Positions 19,768 through 30,261 of a stretch of DNA of 64,000 nucleotides are shown here, one piece after another; within the stretch, counting starts at the first letter, position 1, and every line of letters begins with the position of its first letter. The notes below the pieces were generated by a model. It made no database searches. It had not been told where the DNA came from and was given only the letters and a program-made list of their open reading frames with translations. The DNA comes from Oceanicoccus sp. (lineage in GTDB: Bacteria > Pseudomonadota > Gammaproteobacteria > Pseudomonadales > Dasaniaceae), in contig NZ_JAQWFR010000028.1 in assembly GCF_029238675.1 (NCBI RefSeq), positions 111,680 to 175,679 on the forward strand, given 5' to 3'. Both the position numbers and the translations under genes were made by a program.

Positions 19768-19944
19768 CTATAACACTACAGGAAGTTTACTAAGCTGCTC
19801 CAGGGTTAATTCGCAGAAGTCGAGGACTTCGGCGGTGGTTTTAGCGACGGGAATATTGGCGGTAGTTTGGTGGCTGACTGGGTTGCAAGCGTGCAAAACG
19901 CAGGAAACTACAAAAACCAAGCCAGCTAATAGCACTCTATCCAT
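19768..19944 (-). CDS. Small predicted lipoprotein (58 aa)
   Basis: A short gene that is easily missed. The 58-residue product begins MDRVLLAGLVFVVSCVLHAC, a signal peptide with a VLHAC lipobox (Cys20), followed by a polar tail ending in LSKLPVVL. An AAAGGA ribosome site lies nine bases before the ATG, which strongly supports translation. It lies alone in the 442-base space between the FadB-like and thioesterase genes, on the minus strand. The remaining 236 bases up to the thioesterase gene are AT-rich and I see nothing else there. The family is unrecognised. Confidence 0.6.
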   Translation of the reverse strand: MDRVLLAGLVFVVSCVLHACNPVSHQTTANIPVAKTTAEVLDFCELTLEQLSKLPVVL

Positions 19945-20180
19945 TACTTATCATCCTTTGAGCCACTAACCTCATGTTAGCCTTAATACCTCATCGCTCC
20001 CACAGGTCCATCAAAAGGACAATCCAACCGATATAGGTAGTTATACCTAGCTTAGTTAAATAGCACTAAAATGCAAAACATTATTAAGCTCTAATCAAAT
20101 CAGGGTATATTTAAAAAAATAATAATATGAGTTATCTAACTACTAAACCTGGCCGACTGCGTCATCGCCTATAACTTGAT

Positions 20181-20621
20181 TCAGTCAGTTACAACCGCAG
20201 AGACATATGTATCAATAAAAATCTTTGGCATTCGAGTGGGTTTGTTGGTCGATAAATTAATACAAACCAATTGCCACTGCCCACGAAAAAGGGTTTGGCC
20301 AGTTTTTTGGTTTATCATTTGAAAACTGCGCTGCATGGTTAAGCGCCCATCACAAGCGGTAAGCCATGTAGCCACTGCAATATCTTCACCCAAAAAGCTC
20401 GGGGCAAGATATTGATAGTTGGCCTCATGAATAGCCATGGCAATATTTAACTCGCGGTAATCTTTACCCGTTAAACCCAGTTCAGCAGAATGCGCCCAAG
20501 CTATCTGTTCACACCAACCGGTATAGACACCATTATTGGTATGATTAAGATCATCGATATGATGCTGTTCAACTTGTACCGGAAGTATAAAGGACTGAGG
20601 GTAGTCCCAGGTTATAGACAT
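20181..20621 (-). CDS. Acyl-CoA thioesterase, hot-dog fold (YbgC/4HBT-like)
   Basis: A 146-residue single hot-dog-domain protein. The motif DDLNHTNNGVYTGWCEQIAW is the 4-hydroxybenzoyl-CoA thioesterase-type active-site segment, in which the usual catalytic Asp position reads N-H-T-N-N-G. The ANYQYLAPSFLGEDIAVATW segment is the second conserved strand. Such enzymes hydrolyse acyl-CoA. It is downstream of der on the same strand but separated by 172 bases containing a palindromic element and a small tandem array, so it probably has its own promoter. Confidence 0.8.
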   Translation of the reverse strand: MSITWDYPQSFILPVQVEQHHIDDLNHTNNGVYTGWCEQIAWAHSAELGLTGKDYRELNIAMAIHEANYQYLAPSFLGEDIAVATWLTACDGRLTMQRSFQMINQKTGQTLFRGQWQLVCINLSTNKPTRMPKIFIDTYVSAVVTD

Positions 20622-20639
20622 TGTATCTCTCTCAGATAT

Positions 20640-20709
20640 GTCATTCTCGCGAAGGCGGGAATCCAGCCTGCATGCTTATGCTGTTATTCCCGCCTTCGCG
20701 GGAATGACG
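20640..20709. repeat. Palindromic element with central hairpin deleted (70 bp)
   Basis: The outer arms and the GCATGCTTATGC part match the full element, but the middle TTTCCGC hairpin is missing and the left arm has a C-to-T change (TTCTCGC). It lies between der and the thioesterase gene. Confidence 0.9.
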
Positions 20710-20756
20710 GCTGTATATGGGAATGACGGTTGTATATGGAAATGACGGTTGTATAT
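20700..20756. repeat. 19-bp tandem array growing from the element's right end
   Basis: Three direct copies of a 19-base unit, GGGAATGACGGYTGTATAT, with the third starting GGAAATG. The first copy overlaps the right terminus of the palindromic element, so the array seems to have expanded from it. Confidence 0.88.
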
Positions 20757-20793
20757 TAATACTACCTGCAATTTGCTGTCTTCTGAATAGAAA

Positions 20794-22206
20794 CTACTTT
20801 TTGTTTTTTTGGCTTATGCGCTTGCCAGCCTGGTTTTTTACCCTGGCCTTACGTTCCTGTTGACGCTTGGTGCTACTGGTGTCCTTTTCTGCAAAAGGAT
20901 TTTCAGTGCCTTTAAATTCAATACGGATTGGTGTGCCAATTAATTTAAGCTCGCGGCGAAAGACTTTTTCCAGATAACGACGGTAGGCATTGGGTACTTT
21001 GGCGGTTTGATTACCGTGAATAACAATAATCGGCGGGTTTGAACCACCGGCATGGGCGTAACGTAATTTAATACGGCGACCATTGATCATTGGCGGCTGG
21101 TGATCAAACACCGCGCCTTCCAGGATCTGGGTTAGTTTATTAGTCTGCAGACTTCTTATTGAGGATTCATAAGCACTGTCAACAGACTCATACAAATGCC
21201 CAACACCTGTACCATGCATTGCAGAAATAAAATGAATTTCAGCAAAGTCGATAAACTGTAAGCGGCGTTCTAATTCATTTTTGACCCATTGTTTATGGTC
21301 GGCATCCAAACCGTCCCACTTATTTAAGGCAATCACCAAAGCACGGCCAGCATCGATAGCCTGCCCTAATAAATGCAAGTCCTGGTCCACCAGGCCTTCC
21401 TGGGCATCCATCACCAAAACAACCACATTAGCGTCATCAATCGCTTTAAGTGCTTTAACAATGGAAAATTTTTCTACCGCTTCTTTAACATTTTTACGGC
21501 GACGTACACCGGCGGTATCAATCAAGGTGTAGGCTTCGCCTTCACGTTCATAATCTATATAGATACTATCGCGGGTTGTTCCGGGATGATCGTAAACAAC
21601 AACACGCTCTTCGCCTAAAAGGCGATTAACCAACGTTGATTTACCAACATTGGGACGACCTATTATGGCGATTTTGGTGCCGCGTCGCTGCTCGTCTTCC
21701 TCATCTACTTCCGGCTTGGGGAAATGCGACATCATATCGTCGATAAGGTTGCGCACACCTTTGCCGTGGGTTGCCGTCATGGGATATAAATGCGGAATAC
21801 CCAGCTGGTAAAAATCAGCCATGGCAACATTGGGGTCAACGCCATCAATTTTATTGGCGACGTAAAAAACCGGCTTATCGGATTGGCGCAGTTTTTGGGC
21901 CAGTACTTCATCGCCAGCAGTTAAACCTGCGCGGGCGTCACAGAGAAAAAATACCGCATCGGCTTCATCAACAGCCTGCATGGACTGCTCTGCCATTGCC
22001 GCATCAATGCCCTCTTCTTCCCCTGTAATACCACCGGTATCAATCACAATAAAATGACGATCACCAACTTGGGCATCACCGTATTTTCTATCGCGGGTTA
22101 ACCCGGGCAAGTTGGCTACCAGCGCATCACGGGTTTTGGTCAGGCGGTTAAACAATGTCGATTTACCGACATTGGGACGACCTACCAAAGCAATTACTGG
22201 AACCAT
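20794..22206 (-). CDS. der: Ribosome biogenesis GTPase Der (EngA)
   Basis: A 470-residue protein with two tandem GTPase domains followed by a KH-like domain. G1 motifs are [12 protein letters not shown] (residues about 8-19) and [12 protein letters not shown] (near 183). Paired G3 motifs are DTGG and DTAG, and G4 motifs are NKID and NKWD. The basic tail ([18 protein letters not shown]) is typical. Der binds the 50S subunit during assembly and is essential. It ends the bamB-yfgM-hisS-ispG series, 40 bases after bamB. Confidence 0.97.
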   Translation of the reverse strand: MVPVIALVGRPNVGKSTLFNRLTKTRDALVANLPGLTRDRKYGDAQVGDRHFIVIDTGGITGEEEGIDAAMAEQSMQAVDEADAVFFLCDARAGLTAGDEVLAQKLRQSDKPVFYVANKIDGVDPNVAMADFYQLGIPHLYPMTATHGKGVRNLIDDMMSHFPKPEVDEEDEQRRGTKIAIIGRPNVGKSTLVNRLLGEERVVVYDHPGTTRDSIYIDYEREGEAYTLIDTAGVRRRKNVKEAVEKFSIVKALKAIDDANVVVLVMDAQEGLVDQDLHLLGQAIDAGRALVIALNKWDGLDADHKQWVKNELERRLQFIDFAEIHFISAMHGTGVGHLYESVDSAYESSIRSLQTNKLTQILEGAVFDHQPPMINGRRIKLRYAHAGGSNPPIIVIHGNQTAKVPNAYRRYLEKVFRRELKLIGTPIRIEFKGTENPFAEKDTSSTKRQQERKARVKNQAGKRISQKNKK

Positions 22207-22246
22207 AGGGGAATAACCGTTAAAAACTTTTTAGGAATGGGCTGGA

Positions 22247-23425
22247 TTAGAACCAGCCGCTGGATTTTTCTTCTAGCTTATACATGACTAGTTTGCCGCC
22301 GTTGGAATAGACCAGCAACATATCGTCGACCGTTTGCAAATCGACCTGAATACCATCGGAATCAACTTTGGTACGGGCTGCGATACGACCATCAACCTGC
22401 GATAGGGCATGCAGGTAACCTTCAACATCACCGACTATAACGTAACTGCTAAGTATCGCTGAACCGGTAAGTTTGCGGCGTTCAAGAACGGTTTGTGCCC
22501 AACGTGCACCCTGGCCATTCTTTTCGAAAGCAGTCACACTGCCATCTTCACCCACCACATAGATATTACCAAAGCCCAATGACATCCCCGCATAACTGGA
22601 GGCATCATTGGCCCATAAGCGGCGACCGGAAGCCGGATCAATAGCAGCAATTTTACCCTGATAGCTCACGGCATAAATTAAGCCGTTGTGTTCCAGCAAC
22701 GGGGCATCGATATCGATAATGCGTTGAATTTCTGAGTCACCTTTGGCCACTGTCACGCGGGTATTCCAGCGTACCGCACCGGTGTCCAGCTCAAAGCTGA
22801 TAACGCGGCCATTGGCAAAGCCGGCAATAATGGAGTCCCGATAAATCAGTGGCGTGCTGGTACCACGCAATGTCAGTACTGGCAGGTTGTTACGGAAAGA
22901 CCACTCGCGCTCACCATCTGTAACGTTTAATGCCAGCATTTGGCCGTCAAAGGTTTGTACATAGACAATGCCGTCTTTCTCTTGCGGGGCTGCTAACACT
23001 TCACCACCAAGCTCGATCGACCAAAGTGTCTCACCATCGTCTTTATTCAGTGCCACCACTTCACCAGCAGCTGTGCCTACATAAATAGTATTTTCACCTA
23101 CGCCAACACCGCCCACTAACAACTGTTCTAAATCAGCGTCCCAAACGGTTTTGCCTGCTTCTACAGTAATCGCTTCAATTTCGCCTTGGGCTGAAGCGAC
23201 ATAAATCAGGTCGCCATCAACTGCGGGGTTAAGCCGGTTAAAAATACCGCCCTGACCATCACCTACTGACGAACTCCAAATCTTATTGAATTTTCTTTCT
23301 TCTTCAAAATCCAGCAGCGGTGCCGGGCCTGTTTCCTCTTCACCATCTGTTGAGCTACAAGCTACCAGGGTAAGAGCGATCAGAGATAAAACGACACTGC
23401 GAATTATTAGGGCTGCTTGCGCCAT
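22247..23425 (-). CDS. bamB: Outer membrane assembly lipoprotein BamB
   Basis: A 392-residue lipoprotein: signal peptide with lipobox TLVAC (Cys23), then an eight-bladed PQQ-like beta-propeller with repeated WxxxL-type strands (KTVWDADLEQ, ETLWSIELGG, REWSFRNNLP, RLWANDASS). BamB is part of the BAM complex that inserts beta-barrel proteins into the outer membrane. Only three bases separate it from yfgM, and the order yfgM-bamB-der is the common gammaproteobacterial one. Confidence 0.96.
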   Translation of the reverse strand: MAQAALIIRSVVLSLIALTLVACSSTDGEEETGPAPLLDFEEERKFNKIWSSSVGDGQGGIFNRLNPAVDGDLIYVASAQGEIEAITVEAGKTVWDADLEQLLVGGVGVGENTIYVGTAAGEVVALNKDDGETLWSIELGGEVLAAPQEKDGIVYVQTFDGQMLALNVTDGEREWSFRNNLPVLTLRGTSTPLIYRDSIIAGFANGRVISFELDTGAVRWNTRVTVAKGDSEIQRIIDIDAPLLEHNGLIYAVSYQGKIAAIDPASGRRLWANDASSYAGMSLGFGNIYVVGEDGSVTAFEKNGQGARWAQTVLERRKLTGSAILSSYVIVGDVEGYLHALSQVDGRIAARTKVDSDGIQVDLQTVDDMLLVYSNGGKLVMYKLEEKSSGWF

Positions 23426-23428
23426 TGC

Positions 23429-24154
23429 TTAGGCTTCCTTATCGGTGCTATCTGTAGTAGCTGTAGTGGCTTCGGCTGGCGTAACAGCTGCATCAGCTTG
23501 CGTGGCCAACTGTTGTATTTTCAAGCTTAACAGAGGGTTGCTGCCCGGATTAGTTCCCTGCTGTTCCAGTTCTAACGCTTTTTGATAGGCCAATGCAGCA
23601 TCGGCGTTATTGCCCTGGGCAACATAGATATCGCCTTTAGCTTCTTCATAGGCGGTGGCATAAGTACCAGTATCACCCTGTAATTGAGCAAGCGCTTCAT
23701 CATATTGACCTTGGGCTGAAAGCACCCGGGATAAACGCAGTTTGGCTTGCAGAGTAATTTCAGCCGAGGGGCCACTGGCTAATACCCACTGCAGCTCTTG
23801 TTCTGCGCCCGTTAAATCTTTGGCATCTACGGCTAACTTGGCCTTATAAAGTGCTGCAAAACGCGCATAGGTAGAGCTGGGGAAATCTGATTTCAGGGTA
23901 TCTGCCAAATGATTAGCCGTTGCCGTTTGTGTTGCAGTAGCAATACCATTTTGGCCACCGGTAGCCGTTAACAGGTTTTGGTAGATCGCGGAGGCAGCAT
24001 CCACTTCAGCTTGCTGCTGCTTCTCCCAGCCTTGATAACCAAACACAGCCGCAATAGCAACAATGATAGTCAGCAGTGTCGACTTACCGTTCTCTTTCCA
24101 CCACTTTTTAAGTGCTTCTACCTGTTCGTCTTCTGTTTGATAGCTTTCAGCCAT
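23429..24154 (-). CDS. yfgM: YfgM-like ancillary SecYEG translocon subunit (TPR protein)
   Basis: A 241-residue protein with a cytosolic N-terminus (TEDEQVEALKKWWKENGK), one transmembrane helix (about residues 24-42, STLLTIIVAIAAVFGYQGW) and a periplasmic TPR domain. YfgM works with PpiD at the Sec translocon and in periplasmic chaperoning. The C-terminal 25 residues are an Ala/Thr-rich low-complexity tail. It lies between hisS and bamB, as in E. coli. Confidence 0.92.
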   Translation of the reverse strand: MAESYQTEDEQVEALKKWWKENGKSTLLTIIVAIAAVFGYQGWEKQQQAEVDAASAIYQNLLTATGGQNGIATATQTATANHLADTLKSDFPSSTYARFAALYKAKLAVDAKDLTGAEQELQWVLASGPSAEITLQAKLRLSRVLSAQGQYDEALAQLQGDTGTYATAYEEAKGDIYVAQGNNADAALAYQKALELEQQGTNPGSNPLLSLKIQQLATQADAAVTPAEATTATTDSTDKEA

Positions 24155-24215
24155 GATTTACTCTCTTGAATATATTATTTGCAACTAGTCATTATTGTTA
24201 ATGGGCGCTATTTTA

Positions 24216-25505
24216 TCAGCTCAATCCATTTAATGCTTCCACCAATAACGCCGCTAACTGGTCATTTTTGATGGTTTTCTGTTCAATTTCAGCCCGCAGC
24301 CACTTTACGTTGACCACGCCCTCTTCGGCTTCGTTATCACCCATGATTAAAGCGATGGCGGCGCCACTTTTGTCGGCTTTTTTAAACTGGCTTTTAAAGC
24401 TGCCACCGCCGCAGTGTAATTGCAGTTTCAGGGCTGGGACTTCGCTGCGTAATTGCTCAGCTAATTGGAAGGCGGCGGCTTGGGCCTTATGCCCTGCCAC
24501 CACAAAATAAACATCTGGAGCCGCTGTAATCTCTGCGGGTACTTTATCCAGCTCTTGTAACAACAGGCATAGGCGTTCAACGCCCATGGCAAAACCTACC
24601 GCTGGAGCGGGTTTACCGCCTAACTGTTCAACTAAGCCGTCATAGCGGCCACCGGCACAGACTGTACCCTGGGCTCCCAGCTTATCGGTAACCCATTCGA
24701 AAACAGTTTTGCTGTAATAGTCCAAACCACGAACCAGACGTGGATTAATGGTATAGGTAACGCCCGCAGCATCTAACAGACCCTTTAAAGTATCGAAGTG
24801 CTCACGGGAGTCATCATCAAGATAATCCATCAAAGATGGCGCTTGATCGAGAATAGCCTGGGTAGAAGCACTCTTGCTATCCAGAATACGCAGAGGATTA
24901 CTATCCATCCGGCGCTGACTATCTTCATCAAGCTGTTCAAAATGCTGTTGCAGGTATTCAACCAGAGCTGTGCGATAGTTAGCTCTGGACTCAAGGCTAC
25001 CAATAGTATTTAGTTGCAGGGTAACGTGCTCACGGATACCTAACTCTTCCCATAAGCGGGCAGTTATCATAATCACTTCCGCATCGACATCCGCGGTGGC
25101 TACGCCAAAGCTTTCCACACCGATTTGGTGGAACTGGCGCAAACGGCCTTTTTGTGGGCGCTCATGGCGGAACATAGGGCCGCTATACCAAAGACGCTGC
25201 ACTTGCTGATTATCCAGCAAACCGTTTTGTAAACAGGCGCGCACGCAACAGGCGGTGCCTTCAGGGCGTAGGGTTAGACTATCGTCATTGCGGTCTTTAA
25301 AGGTATACATTTCCTTTTCGACAATATCGGTCACTTCACCAATAGAACGTTTAAACAATTCTGTTTGCTCAAGAATAGGGAAGCGAATTTCCTGATAGCC
25401 ATAGCGAGTTAATACACCACTAACCGTTGCTTCAAGGTATTGCCATAAGGATGAATCAGTGGGCAATAGATCGTTCATGCCACGTATAGATTGAATTTTT
25501 GCCAA
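24216..25505 (-). CDS. hisS: Histidyl-tRNA synthetase
   Basis: A 429-residue class IIa synthetase that charges tRNA-His. Class II motif 2 is [19 protein letters not shown], the histidine-specific motifs are [15 protein letters not shown] and [14 protein letters not shown], and motif 3 is [11 protein letters not shown]. The anticodon-binding domain fills the last 100 residues. Length is as expected. It is in the ispG-hisS-yfgM order. Confidence 0.97.
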   Translation of the reverse strand: MAKIQSIRGMNDLLPTDSSLWQYLEATVSGVLTRYGYQEIRFPILEQTELFKRSIGEVTDIVEKEMYTFKDRNDDSLTLRPEGTACCVRACLQNGLLDNQQVQRLWYSGPMFRHERPQKGRLRQFHQIGVESFGVATADVDAEVIMITARLWEELGIREHVTLQLNTIGSLESRANYRTALVEYLQQHFEQLDEDSQRRMDSNPLRILDSKSASTQAILDQAPSLMDYLDDDSREHFDTLKGLLDAAGVTYTINPRLVRGLDYYSKTVFEWVTDKLGAQGTVCAGGRYDGLVEQLGGKPAPAVGFAMGVERLCLLLQELDKVPAEITAAPDVYFVVAGHKAQAAAFQLAEQLRSEVPALKLQLHCGGGSFKSQFKKADKSGAAIALIMGDNEAEEGVVNVKWLRAEIEQKTIKNDQLAALLVEALNGLS

Positions 25506-25532
25506 GGTATTTTCCGTTATCTAATAGGTTGC

Positions 25533-26648
25533 CTAGGATTCTTTTACGATCAGGTCTTGTTCCGCCTGCTGTTTGGCCGCGACTTTTTCCCGGATCATAG
25601 CTTCAAGGTGATCCACTAAATTATCTTTTTCGACTTTATGGTCTTTATTGCCGTCAACATAAATTAAATGTTGAGGGGTACCACCCGTTAAACCAATATC
25701 CGCTTCTTTAGCTTCACCAGGTCCGTTAACAATACAGCCGATAACCGCTACATCTAACGGGGTGGTAATATCTTCTACGCGGCTTTCTAGCTCGTTCATG
25801 GTTTTCACTACATCAAAATTTTGTCGCGAGCAGCTTGGGCAGGCAATAAAATTAATGCCTTTGGTGCGCAGTTTTAAGCTTTTAAGAATTTCATAGCCAA
25901 CTTTAACTTCCTCTACAGGATCTGCCGCTAAAGAAATACGGATGGTATCGCCAATACCATCCATCAGTAACATACCCAAACCTACGGAAGATTTAACGGT
26001 ACCACCGCGCAGGCCCCCTGCTTCGGTAATACCCAAATGCAGGGGCTGGTCGATTTGCTGGGAGATTTTTCGGTAGGCCGCTACCGCCATAAAGACATCG
26101 GAGGCTTTTACGCTAAGTTTAAAGTCTTGAAAGTCCAGGCTATCGAGAATATCGATATGACGCATGGCAGATTCCACCAAAGCATCAGGTGTTGGCTCCC
26201 CGTATTTACGCTGTAGTTCTTTTTCCAAAGAGCCGGCATTAACACCAATACGGATGGGAATATTTTTATCCCGCGCTGCATCGATAACCGCCCGTACTTT
26301 GTCGTCACGGCCGATATTCCCCGGATTAATCCGTAGGCAATCCACACCGTATTCAGCAACTTTCAAAGCAATTTTGTAGTCAAAATGAATGTCAGCCACT
26401 AAAGGTACATTCACTTGCTGGCGAATTTGCTTAAAGGCTTCAGCGGCATCCATAGTAGGCACAGAAACACGAACGATATCGGCACAGGCATCTTCAAGCT
26501 GTTTAATTTGCGCCACGGTTGCTGCCACATCACAGGTATCGGTATTAGTCATACTCTGCACAGAAATTGGTGCATCACCACCTACAGCCACGTCACCCAC
26601 CATAATCTGGCGAGTTTTTCTTCGTTTAATGGGTGATTCCATCTGCAT
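25533..26648 (-). CDS. ispG: 4-hydroxy-3-methylbut-2-en-1-yl diphosphate synthase
   Basis: A 371-residue [4Fe-4S] enzyme of the MEP isoprenoid pathway that reduces MEcPP to HMBPP. The TIM-barrel part includes [15 protein letters not shown] and LRINPGNIG. Cluster cysteines are in [13 protein letters not shown] (two) and [12 protein letters not shown] (one). Length and order match the short bacterial form. Its Fe-S dependence fits with the SUF-type assembly genes further upstream in the same strand series. Confidence 0.97.
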   Translation of the reverse strand: MQMESPIKRRKTRQIMVGDVAVGGDAPISVQSMTNTDTCDVAATVAQIKQLEDACADIVRVSVPTMDAAEAFKQIRQQVNVPLVADIHFDYKIALKVAEYGVDCLRINPGNIGRDDKVRAVIDAARDKNIPIRIGVNAGSLEKELQRKYGEPTPDALVESAMRHIDILDSLDFQDFKLSVKASDVFMAVAAYRKISQQIDQPLHLGITEAGGLRGGTVKSSVGLGMLLMDGIGDTIRISLAADPVEEVKVGYEILKSLKLRTKGINFIACPSCSRQNFDVVKTMNELESRVEDITTPLDVAVIGCIVNGPGEAKEADIGLTGGTPQHLIYVDGNKDHKVEKDNLVDHLEAMIREKVAAKQQAEQDLIVKES

Positions 26649-26673
26649 AACGTTTTAGTCTAACCTTTGATTG

Positions 26674-27531
26674 CTACTCGCCCACCGTTAAACGGGCTGA
26701 ATCTTTATTCTGATTAACAACTACTGCCACCGGCTCATCGTTATAACTTAAGGTGACACCCGGCGCATAACCTAACAAAACATTAAAGGGGCCAACACCG
26801 CTTAGCTCCAAAATCTGATTGGCTTTACGCAAATCAGCAAAAATCATTTTTCCTGTAACATCTTCAACTTCAACCCAACAGTCCTGGGTGAAGGAGAAAA
26901 TCAGAGTATCCTCTGTATTAAGCTCCAGGACAGGCTCCTGTTGCTTAGCTTGTTCTTCGGCAGCCACAACTGGCTCAGACTGCGGCTCTATATTCTCAGT
27001 TACAGCGGGCTCTAGCTCAAGGGCTGGGTCTGGGTCTGGGCCTGGGTCTGGGCCTGGAACAATGTTAACATTATTATCGACCACAACTTCAGGGCTATCA
27101 ATAACACCCGGTGCTGCATCATCACTGCCAGAGTCAATAATCCACAATACAACAATCACAATAACGACTGCCGCCAAACTCCAGTACGGAACGCTATACC
27201 CTTTGGCAGGACGTTGTATTTGTGATTTGGGCCTGGCGGTTGGAATTGGCTCAATAGTCGCTGGACGGCTTTCCTTATAAGATGTGATTAATGGTTCAGG
27301 ATCAATACCTAACAAAATTGCATAGGATTTCAAATAACCTTTACAGAAAATATCACCATTAAACTGTTGGTAGTCATTCGCTTCCAGGGCTTTAACCTGG
27401 CGGGGCAGCAGGTGCAGTTTATCCGCGACTTCACGCACACTTAATCCACTACCCTGCCTTGCGTTGGCAAGGATATTGCCGGGGCCGGGAGTCGAAAAGC
27501 CGTCCGTCTTATCCACTACTTGATCAGTCAT
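26674..27531 (-). CDS. rodZ: Cytoskeletal protein RodZ
   Basis: A 285-residue bitopic protein. It has an N-terminal cro/C1-type helix-turn-helix (NARQGSGLSVREVADKLHLLPRQVKALEANDY), then a juxtamembrane basic segment, a transmembrane helix near residues 117-133 (YWSLAAVVIVIVVLWII), a Pro/Asp/Glu-rich periplasmic linker and a C-terminal DUF4115 beta domain. RodZ links MreB to the cell-wall synthesis machinery and sets rod shape. The linker is partly encoded by a hexanucleotide tandem repeat. It overlaps the end of pilW by eight bases. Confidence 0.94.
   Translation of the reverse strand: MTDQVVDKTDGFSTPGPGNILANARQGSGLSVREVADKLHLLPRQVKALEANDYQQFNGDIFCKGYLKSYAILLGIDPEPLITSYKESRPATIEPIPTARPKSQIQRPAKGYSVPYWSLAAVVIVIVVLWIIDSGSDDAAPGVIDSPEVVVDNNVNIVPGPDPGPDPDPALELEPAVTENIEPQSEPVVAAEEQAKQQEPVLELNTEDTLIFSFTQDCWVEVEDVTGKMIFADLRKANQILELSGVGPFNVLLGYAPGVTLSYNDEPVAVVVNQNKDSARLTVGE
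27025..27054. repeat. Hexanucleotide tandem repeat in the rodZ linker
   Basis: Five units of TGGGYC in a row on the plus strand encode the PGPDPGPDPDP part of the RodZ periplasmic linker. Length changes in units of six stay in frame, so linker length could vary between strains. Confidence 0.85.
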
Positions 27532-28312
27532 TGATAAACATTTTCCGGTATTCTAAATACTCTTTTGAACGAGGATATAAGTTCTTTAGTGCCAGAGAGT
27601 AACTGGACATCGAGTCCTGGTCAGCAAATTTATCTGCCAGGCGAATACCTAACCATAAAGCTTGTGCAGGCTGTTGCTTCACTTGTGAACGGTAGACATC
27701 ATAGTACTGCTGGGATTTGGAGAATTGCTCCAGTCGAAAGTAGACATCCGCTAACTGAAATAACAACGGTATATTTGTACGAACCATTAGATGAGCACGA
27801 TAAAAGGCCTGTTCAGCCTCTGGTAGTCTCTCCAGATGCATATAAGATTTGCCTAAACTGATAAAGGCACTGGAACGCTTTTCGTACAAGGTGTCGGCGA
27901 CTACAAGCTCTAACTGCTTTACGGCCTCTTTATAACGGCGCTGCTGATAAAGAAATGCGGCATAGTTATTCCTCACTCGGGAGAAATTGGAATCTATTTT
28001 GATTGATCTCTTGTAATTATTCTCTGCAAACTCAAACTCGCCAGTATTTTGAAATACCAGTGCCATCGCTTCATAAACTTCTGCGGAGCTATCATCCAGT
28101 TCAATTGCGAATTTCAGGTGGCGTTTAGCGGCCTCCCAATTACCCGCGCGAATATAATTACGAGCCAGTGATAAGGAGTACTCAAGCGCTTTTGCATCAT
28201 CCGCCTTAGTGCCTACACCTCCACGCTCGGTAGTCACACAGGCACTTAACAAAAAAGCCATCAGTGTTACCAGCAAGAAAGCATTAAACCTGCGTGTTAT
28301 TGATAAATCCAT
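27524..28312 (-). CDS. pilW: Type IV pilus biogenesis/stability lipoprotein PilW (PilF)
   Basis: A 262-residue lipoprotein: signal peptide with lipobox LLSAC near residue 25, followed by about six TPR repeats (AKRHLKFAIELDDSSAEVYEAMALVFQ, AENNYKRSIKIDSNFSRVRNNYAAFLYQ and so on). PilF/PilW is the pilotin that places the PilQ secretin in the outer membrane. I chose the ATG giving MDLSITRR because CAGGA lies eight bases upstream; the frame stays open further upstream into rlmN. It sits between rlmN and rodZ, the standard gammaproteobacterial place, and pilT/pilU are in the same strand series. Confidence 0.92.
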   Translation of the reverse strand: MDLSITRRFNAFLLVTLMAFLLSACVTTERGGVGTKADDAKALEYSLSLARNYIRAGNWEAAKRHLKFAIELDDSSAEVYEAMALVFQNTGEFEFAENNYKRSIKIDSNFSRVRNNYAAFLYQQRRYKEAVKQLELVVADTLYEKRSSAFISLGKSYMHLERLPEAEQAFYRAHLMVRTNIPLLFQLADVYFRLEQFSKSQQYYDVYRSQVKQQPAQALWLGIRLADKFADQDSMSSYSLALKNLYPRSKEYLEYRKMFIND

Positions 28313-28337
28313 TAAAACCATCCTGTCATTCTGTAGA

Positions 28338-29495
28338 TTAGCGAACATTCAACACTTGAGTATCAGTATAGTTTGCCCTGTGTCTTTCGCTACGTTTAGT
28401 GCGATCAGCCACCTGGCCTACTAATTGCCCACAAGCGGCGTCGATATCATCGCCGCGGGTACTACGGACGGTAGTGACAATATCCGAGTCACTAAGAATC
28501 TGCCAAAAACGGTTAACCGCATTTTTACTTGGGCGGCGATAGTCCGATAGAGAAAACGGGTTAAACGGAATCAGGTTTATTTTGCAGGGGAAGTCTTTTA
28601 ACAATGCTACCAATTCCCGGGCCTGGGCCGGGCTGTCGTTAACACCTGCAATCAAGGTGTACTCTACCGTGGTAACACGGTGGGTATCGGATTGTTTGTC
28701 CCAATAGCGGTTACAGGCTGCCAATAGTTCGGCAATGGGGTAACGCTTATTGATAGGGACTAATTCGTTACGTAATTCATCATTGGGAGCGTGTAGTGAA
28801 ATCGCCAGAGAGACCTGGGATACATCGCCTAACTTGTCTAACGCGGGAACTACACCTGAAGTACTTAGGGTAACCCTGCGCTTGGAAATACCGTAACCAA
28901 AGTCATCGAGCATGACACTCATCGCATCGACAACGTTATCGAAATTTAATAGCGGCTCCCCCATTCCCATCATTACCACATTGGTAACCACGTTTTTATC
29001 AGTGGAAGGAAACGCATCATAGGATTTAATCGCCAGCCAGATTTGGCCAACAATTTCGGCGGCGGTTAAGTCGCGCTGGAAACCCTGTTTACCGGTAGAA
29101 CAAAAACTGCAATCCAAACTGCAGCCCACCTGAGAGGAAACACATAGGGTGCCTCGGTCGCCATCCGGTATCAGTACGGTTTCAACTAAACTACCTCCAG
29201 TAATGCGCATGGCCCATTTTCGGGTGCCATCTTTGGAGGTTTTTTCAGTAACGACTTCAGGCGGACGTATTTCTGCTATCGCTTTTAAGCGCTCACGCAA
29301 AGCTTTGCTGACATTAGTCATCTCATCAAAGTCGTCAACACCGTGATGGTGAATCCACTTTAATAATTGCTGGGCACGGAAAGGTTTTTCGCCGATTGAG
29401 ACAAAAAATGCTTCCATCTTTTCACGCGAAAGCCCCAATAGATTGGTTTTCTCTGTTGGGGCTTTTGGGTTTACTTGCTTTACAGCATCTGTCAT
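28338..29495 (-). CDS. rlmN: Dual-specificity 23S rRNA/tRNA methyltransferase RlmN
   Basis: A 385-residue radical SAM enzyme that methylates C2 of A2503 in 23S rRNA and A37 in some tRNAs. The radical SAM cysteines are in [12 protein letters not shown] (CxxxCxxC). The GGEP-like segment is [10 protein letters not shown], and the methyl-carrier Cys is in [11 protein letters not shown] near the C-terminus. Length is typical. It follows ndk and precedes pilW. Confidence 0.96.
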   Translation of the reverse strand: MTDAVKQVNPKAPTEKTNLLGLSREKMEAFFVSIGEKPFRAQQLLKWIHHHGVDDFDEMTNVSKALRERLKAIAEIRPPEVVTEKTSKDGTRKWAMRITGGSLVETVLIPDGDRGTLCVSSQVGCSLDCSFCSTGKQGFQRDLTAAEIVGQIWLAIKSYDAFPSTDKNVVTNVVMMGMGEPLLNFDNVVDAMSVMLDDFGYGISKRRVTLSTSGVVPALDKLGDVSQVSLAISLHAPNDELRNELVPINKRYPIAELLAACNRYWDKQSDTHRVTTVEYTLIAGVNDSPAQARELVALLKDFPCKINLIPFNPFSLSDYRRPSKNAVNRFWQILSDSDIVTTVRSTRGDDIDAACGQLVGQVADRTKRSERHRANYTDTQVLNVR

Positions 29496-29522
29496 TTAGC
29501 GTTGTCCGCCTGGTCTTTTAAC

Positions 29523-29951
29523 TTAACCGCGATCGCAAACATCGCTTGAAGCAAAGAAGTACGCGATTTCGCGAGCCGCTGATTCAGGAGCATCTGAACC
29601 GTGAACAGCGTTAGCGTCAATAGACTCAGCGAAGTCAGCGCGGATAGTACCGGCGTCAGCTTCTTTTGGGTTAGTTGCACCCATTAGCTCACGGTTTTTA
29701 GCGATAGCATTTTCGCCTTCAAGTACCTGAACCATAACTGGGCCAGAAGTCATAAATTCGATAAGCGCTGGGAAGAAAGGACGACCCTTGTGCTCCGCGT
29801 AAAAACCTTCTGCACGCTCACGGCTCAAGCGAACCATTTTAGAAGCGACGATGTTCAGACCATTCTTTTCAAAGCGGCTGTAGATTTCACCGATAACGTT
29901 CTTGGCGACTGCATCAGGTTTTACGATAGAAAAAGTACGTTCAATAGCCAT
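29523..29951 (-). CDS. ndk: Nucleoside diphosphate kinase
   Basis: A 142-residue enzyme that balances NTP pools. The N-terminal [15 protein letters not shown] is typical, and the phosphorylated His is in [15 protein letters not shown] chose the ATG preceded by GGAG at seven bases; an earlier in-frame ATG adds six residues not usual in the family. It lies at the junction between the SUF-type genes and rlmN. Confidence 0.96.
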   Translation of the reverse strand: MAIERTFSIVKPDAVAKNVIGEIYSRFEKNGLNIVASKMVRLSRERAEGFYAEHKGRPFFPALIEFMTSGPVMVQVLEGENAIAKNRELMGATNPKEADAGTIRADFAESIDANAVHGSDAPESAAREIAYFFASSDVCDRG

Positions 29952-30139
29952 GTAGGACTCCGTTGTCATTGTGGCATGCCAGCCTGGTGGCGGGCATTAA
30001 TAAAAAGAAAATCAGGCTTAGGCCTAATACCAAAATTTTGAAGCGCAAATTATACGTGGGTTTACTGGAAAATAGTATTAATATTACGCACTTAGGGATG
30101 AAACCTTAGCAAAATTCGTTATTTCCAAACCCTTACTAT

Positions 30140-30235
30140 GTCATTCCCGCGAAGACGGGAACCCAGCCTGTATGCTGCTATTTCCGCCGCGGCGGAAATA
30201 GACAGTGCTGGATTCCCGCCTTCGCGGGAATGACG
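30140..30235. repeat. Dispersed palindromic element, near full-length (96 bp)
   Basis: Arms GTCATTCCCGCG and CGCGGGAATGACG, with a GC-rich central hairpin (TTTCCGCCGCGGCGGAAA). It lies between ndk and sufE, 26 bases beyond the sufE stop. Confidence 0.93.
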
Positions 30236-30261
30236 GTAATTTTGTGGTTTGAAGCGGTGTA

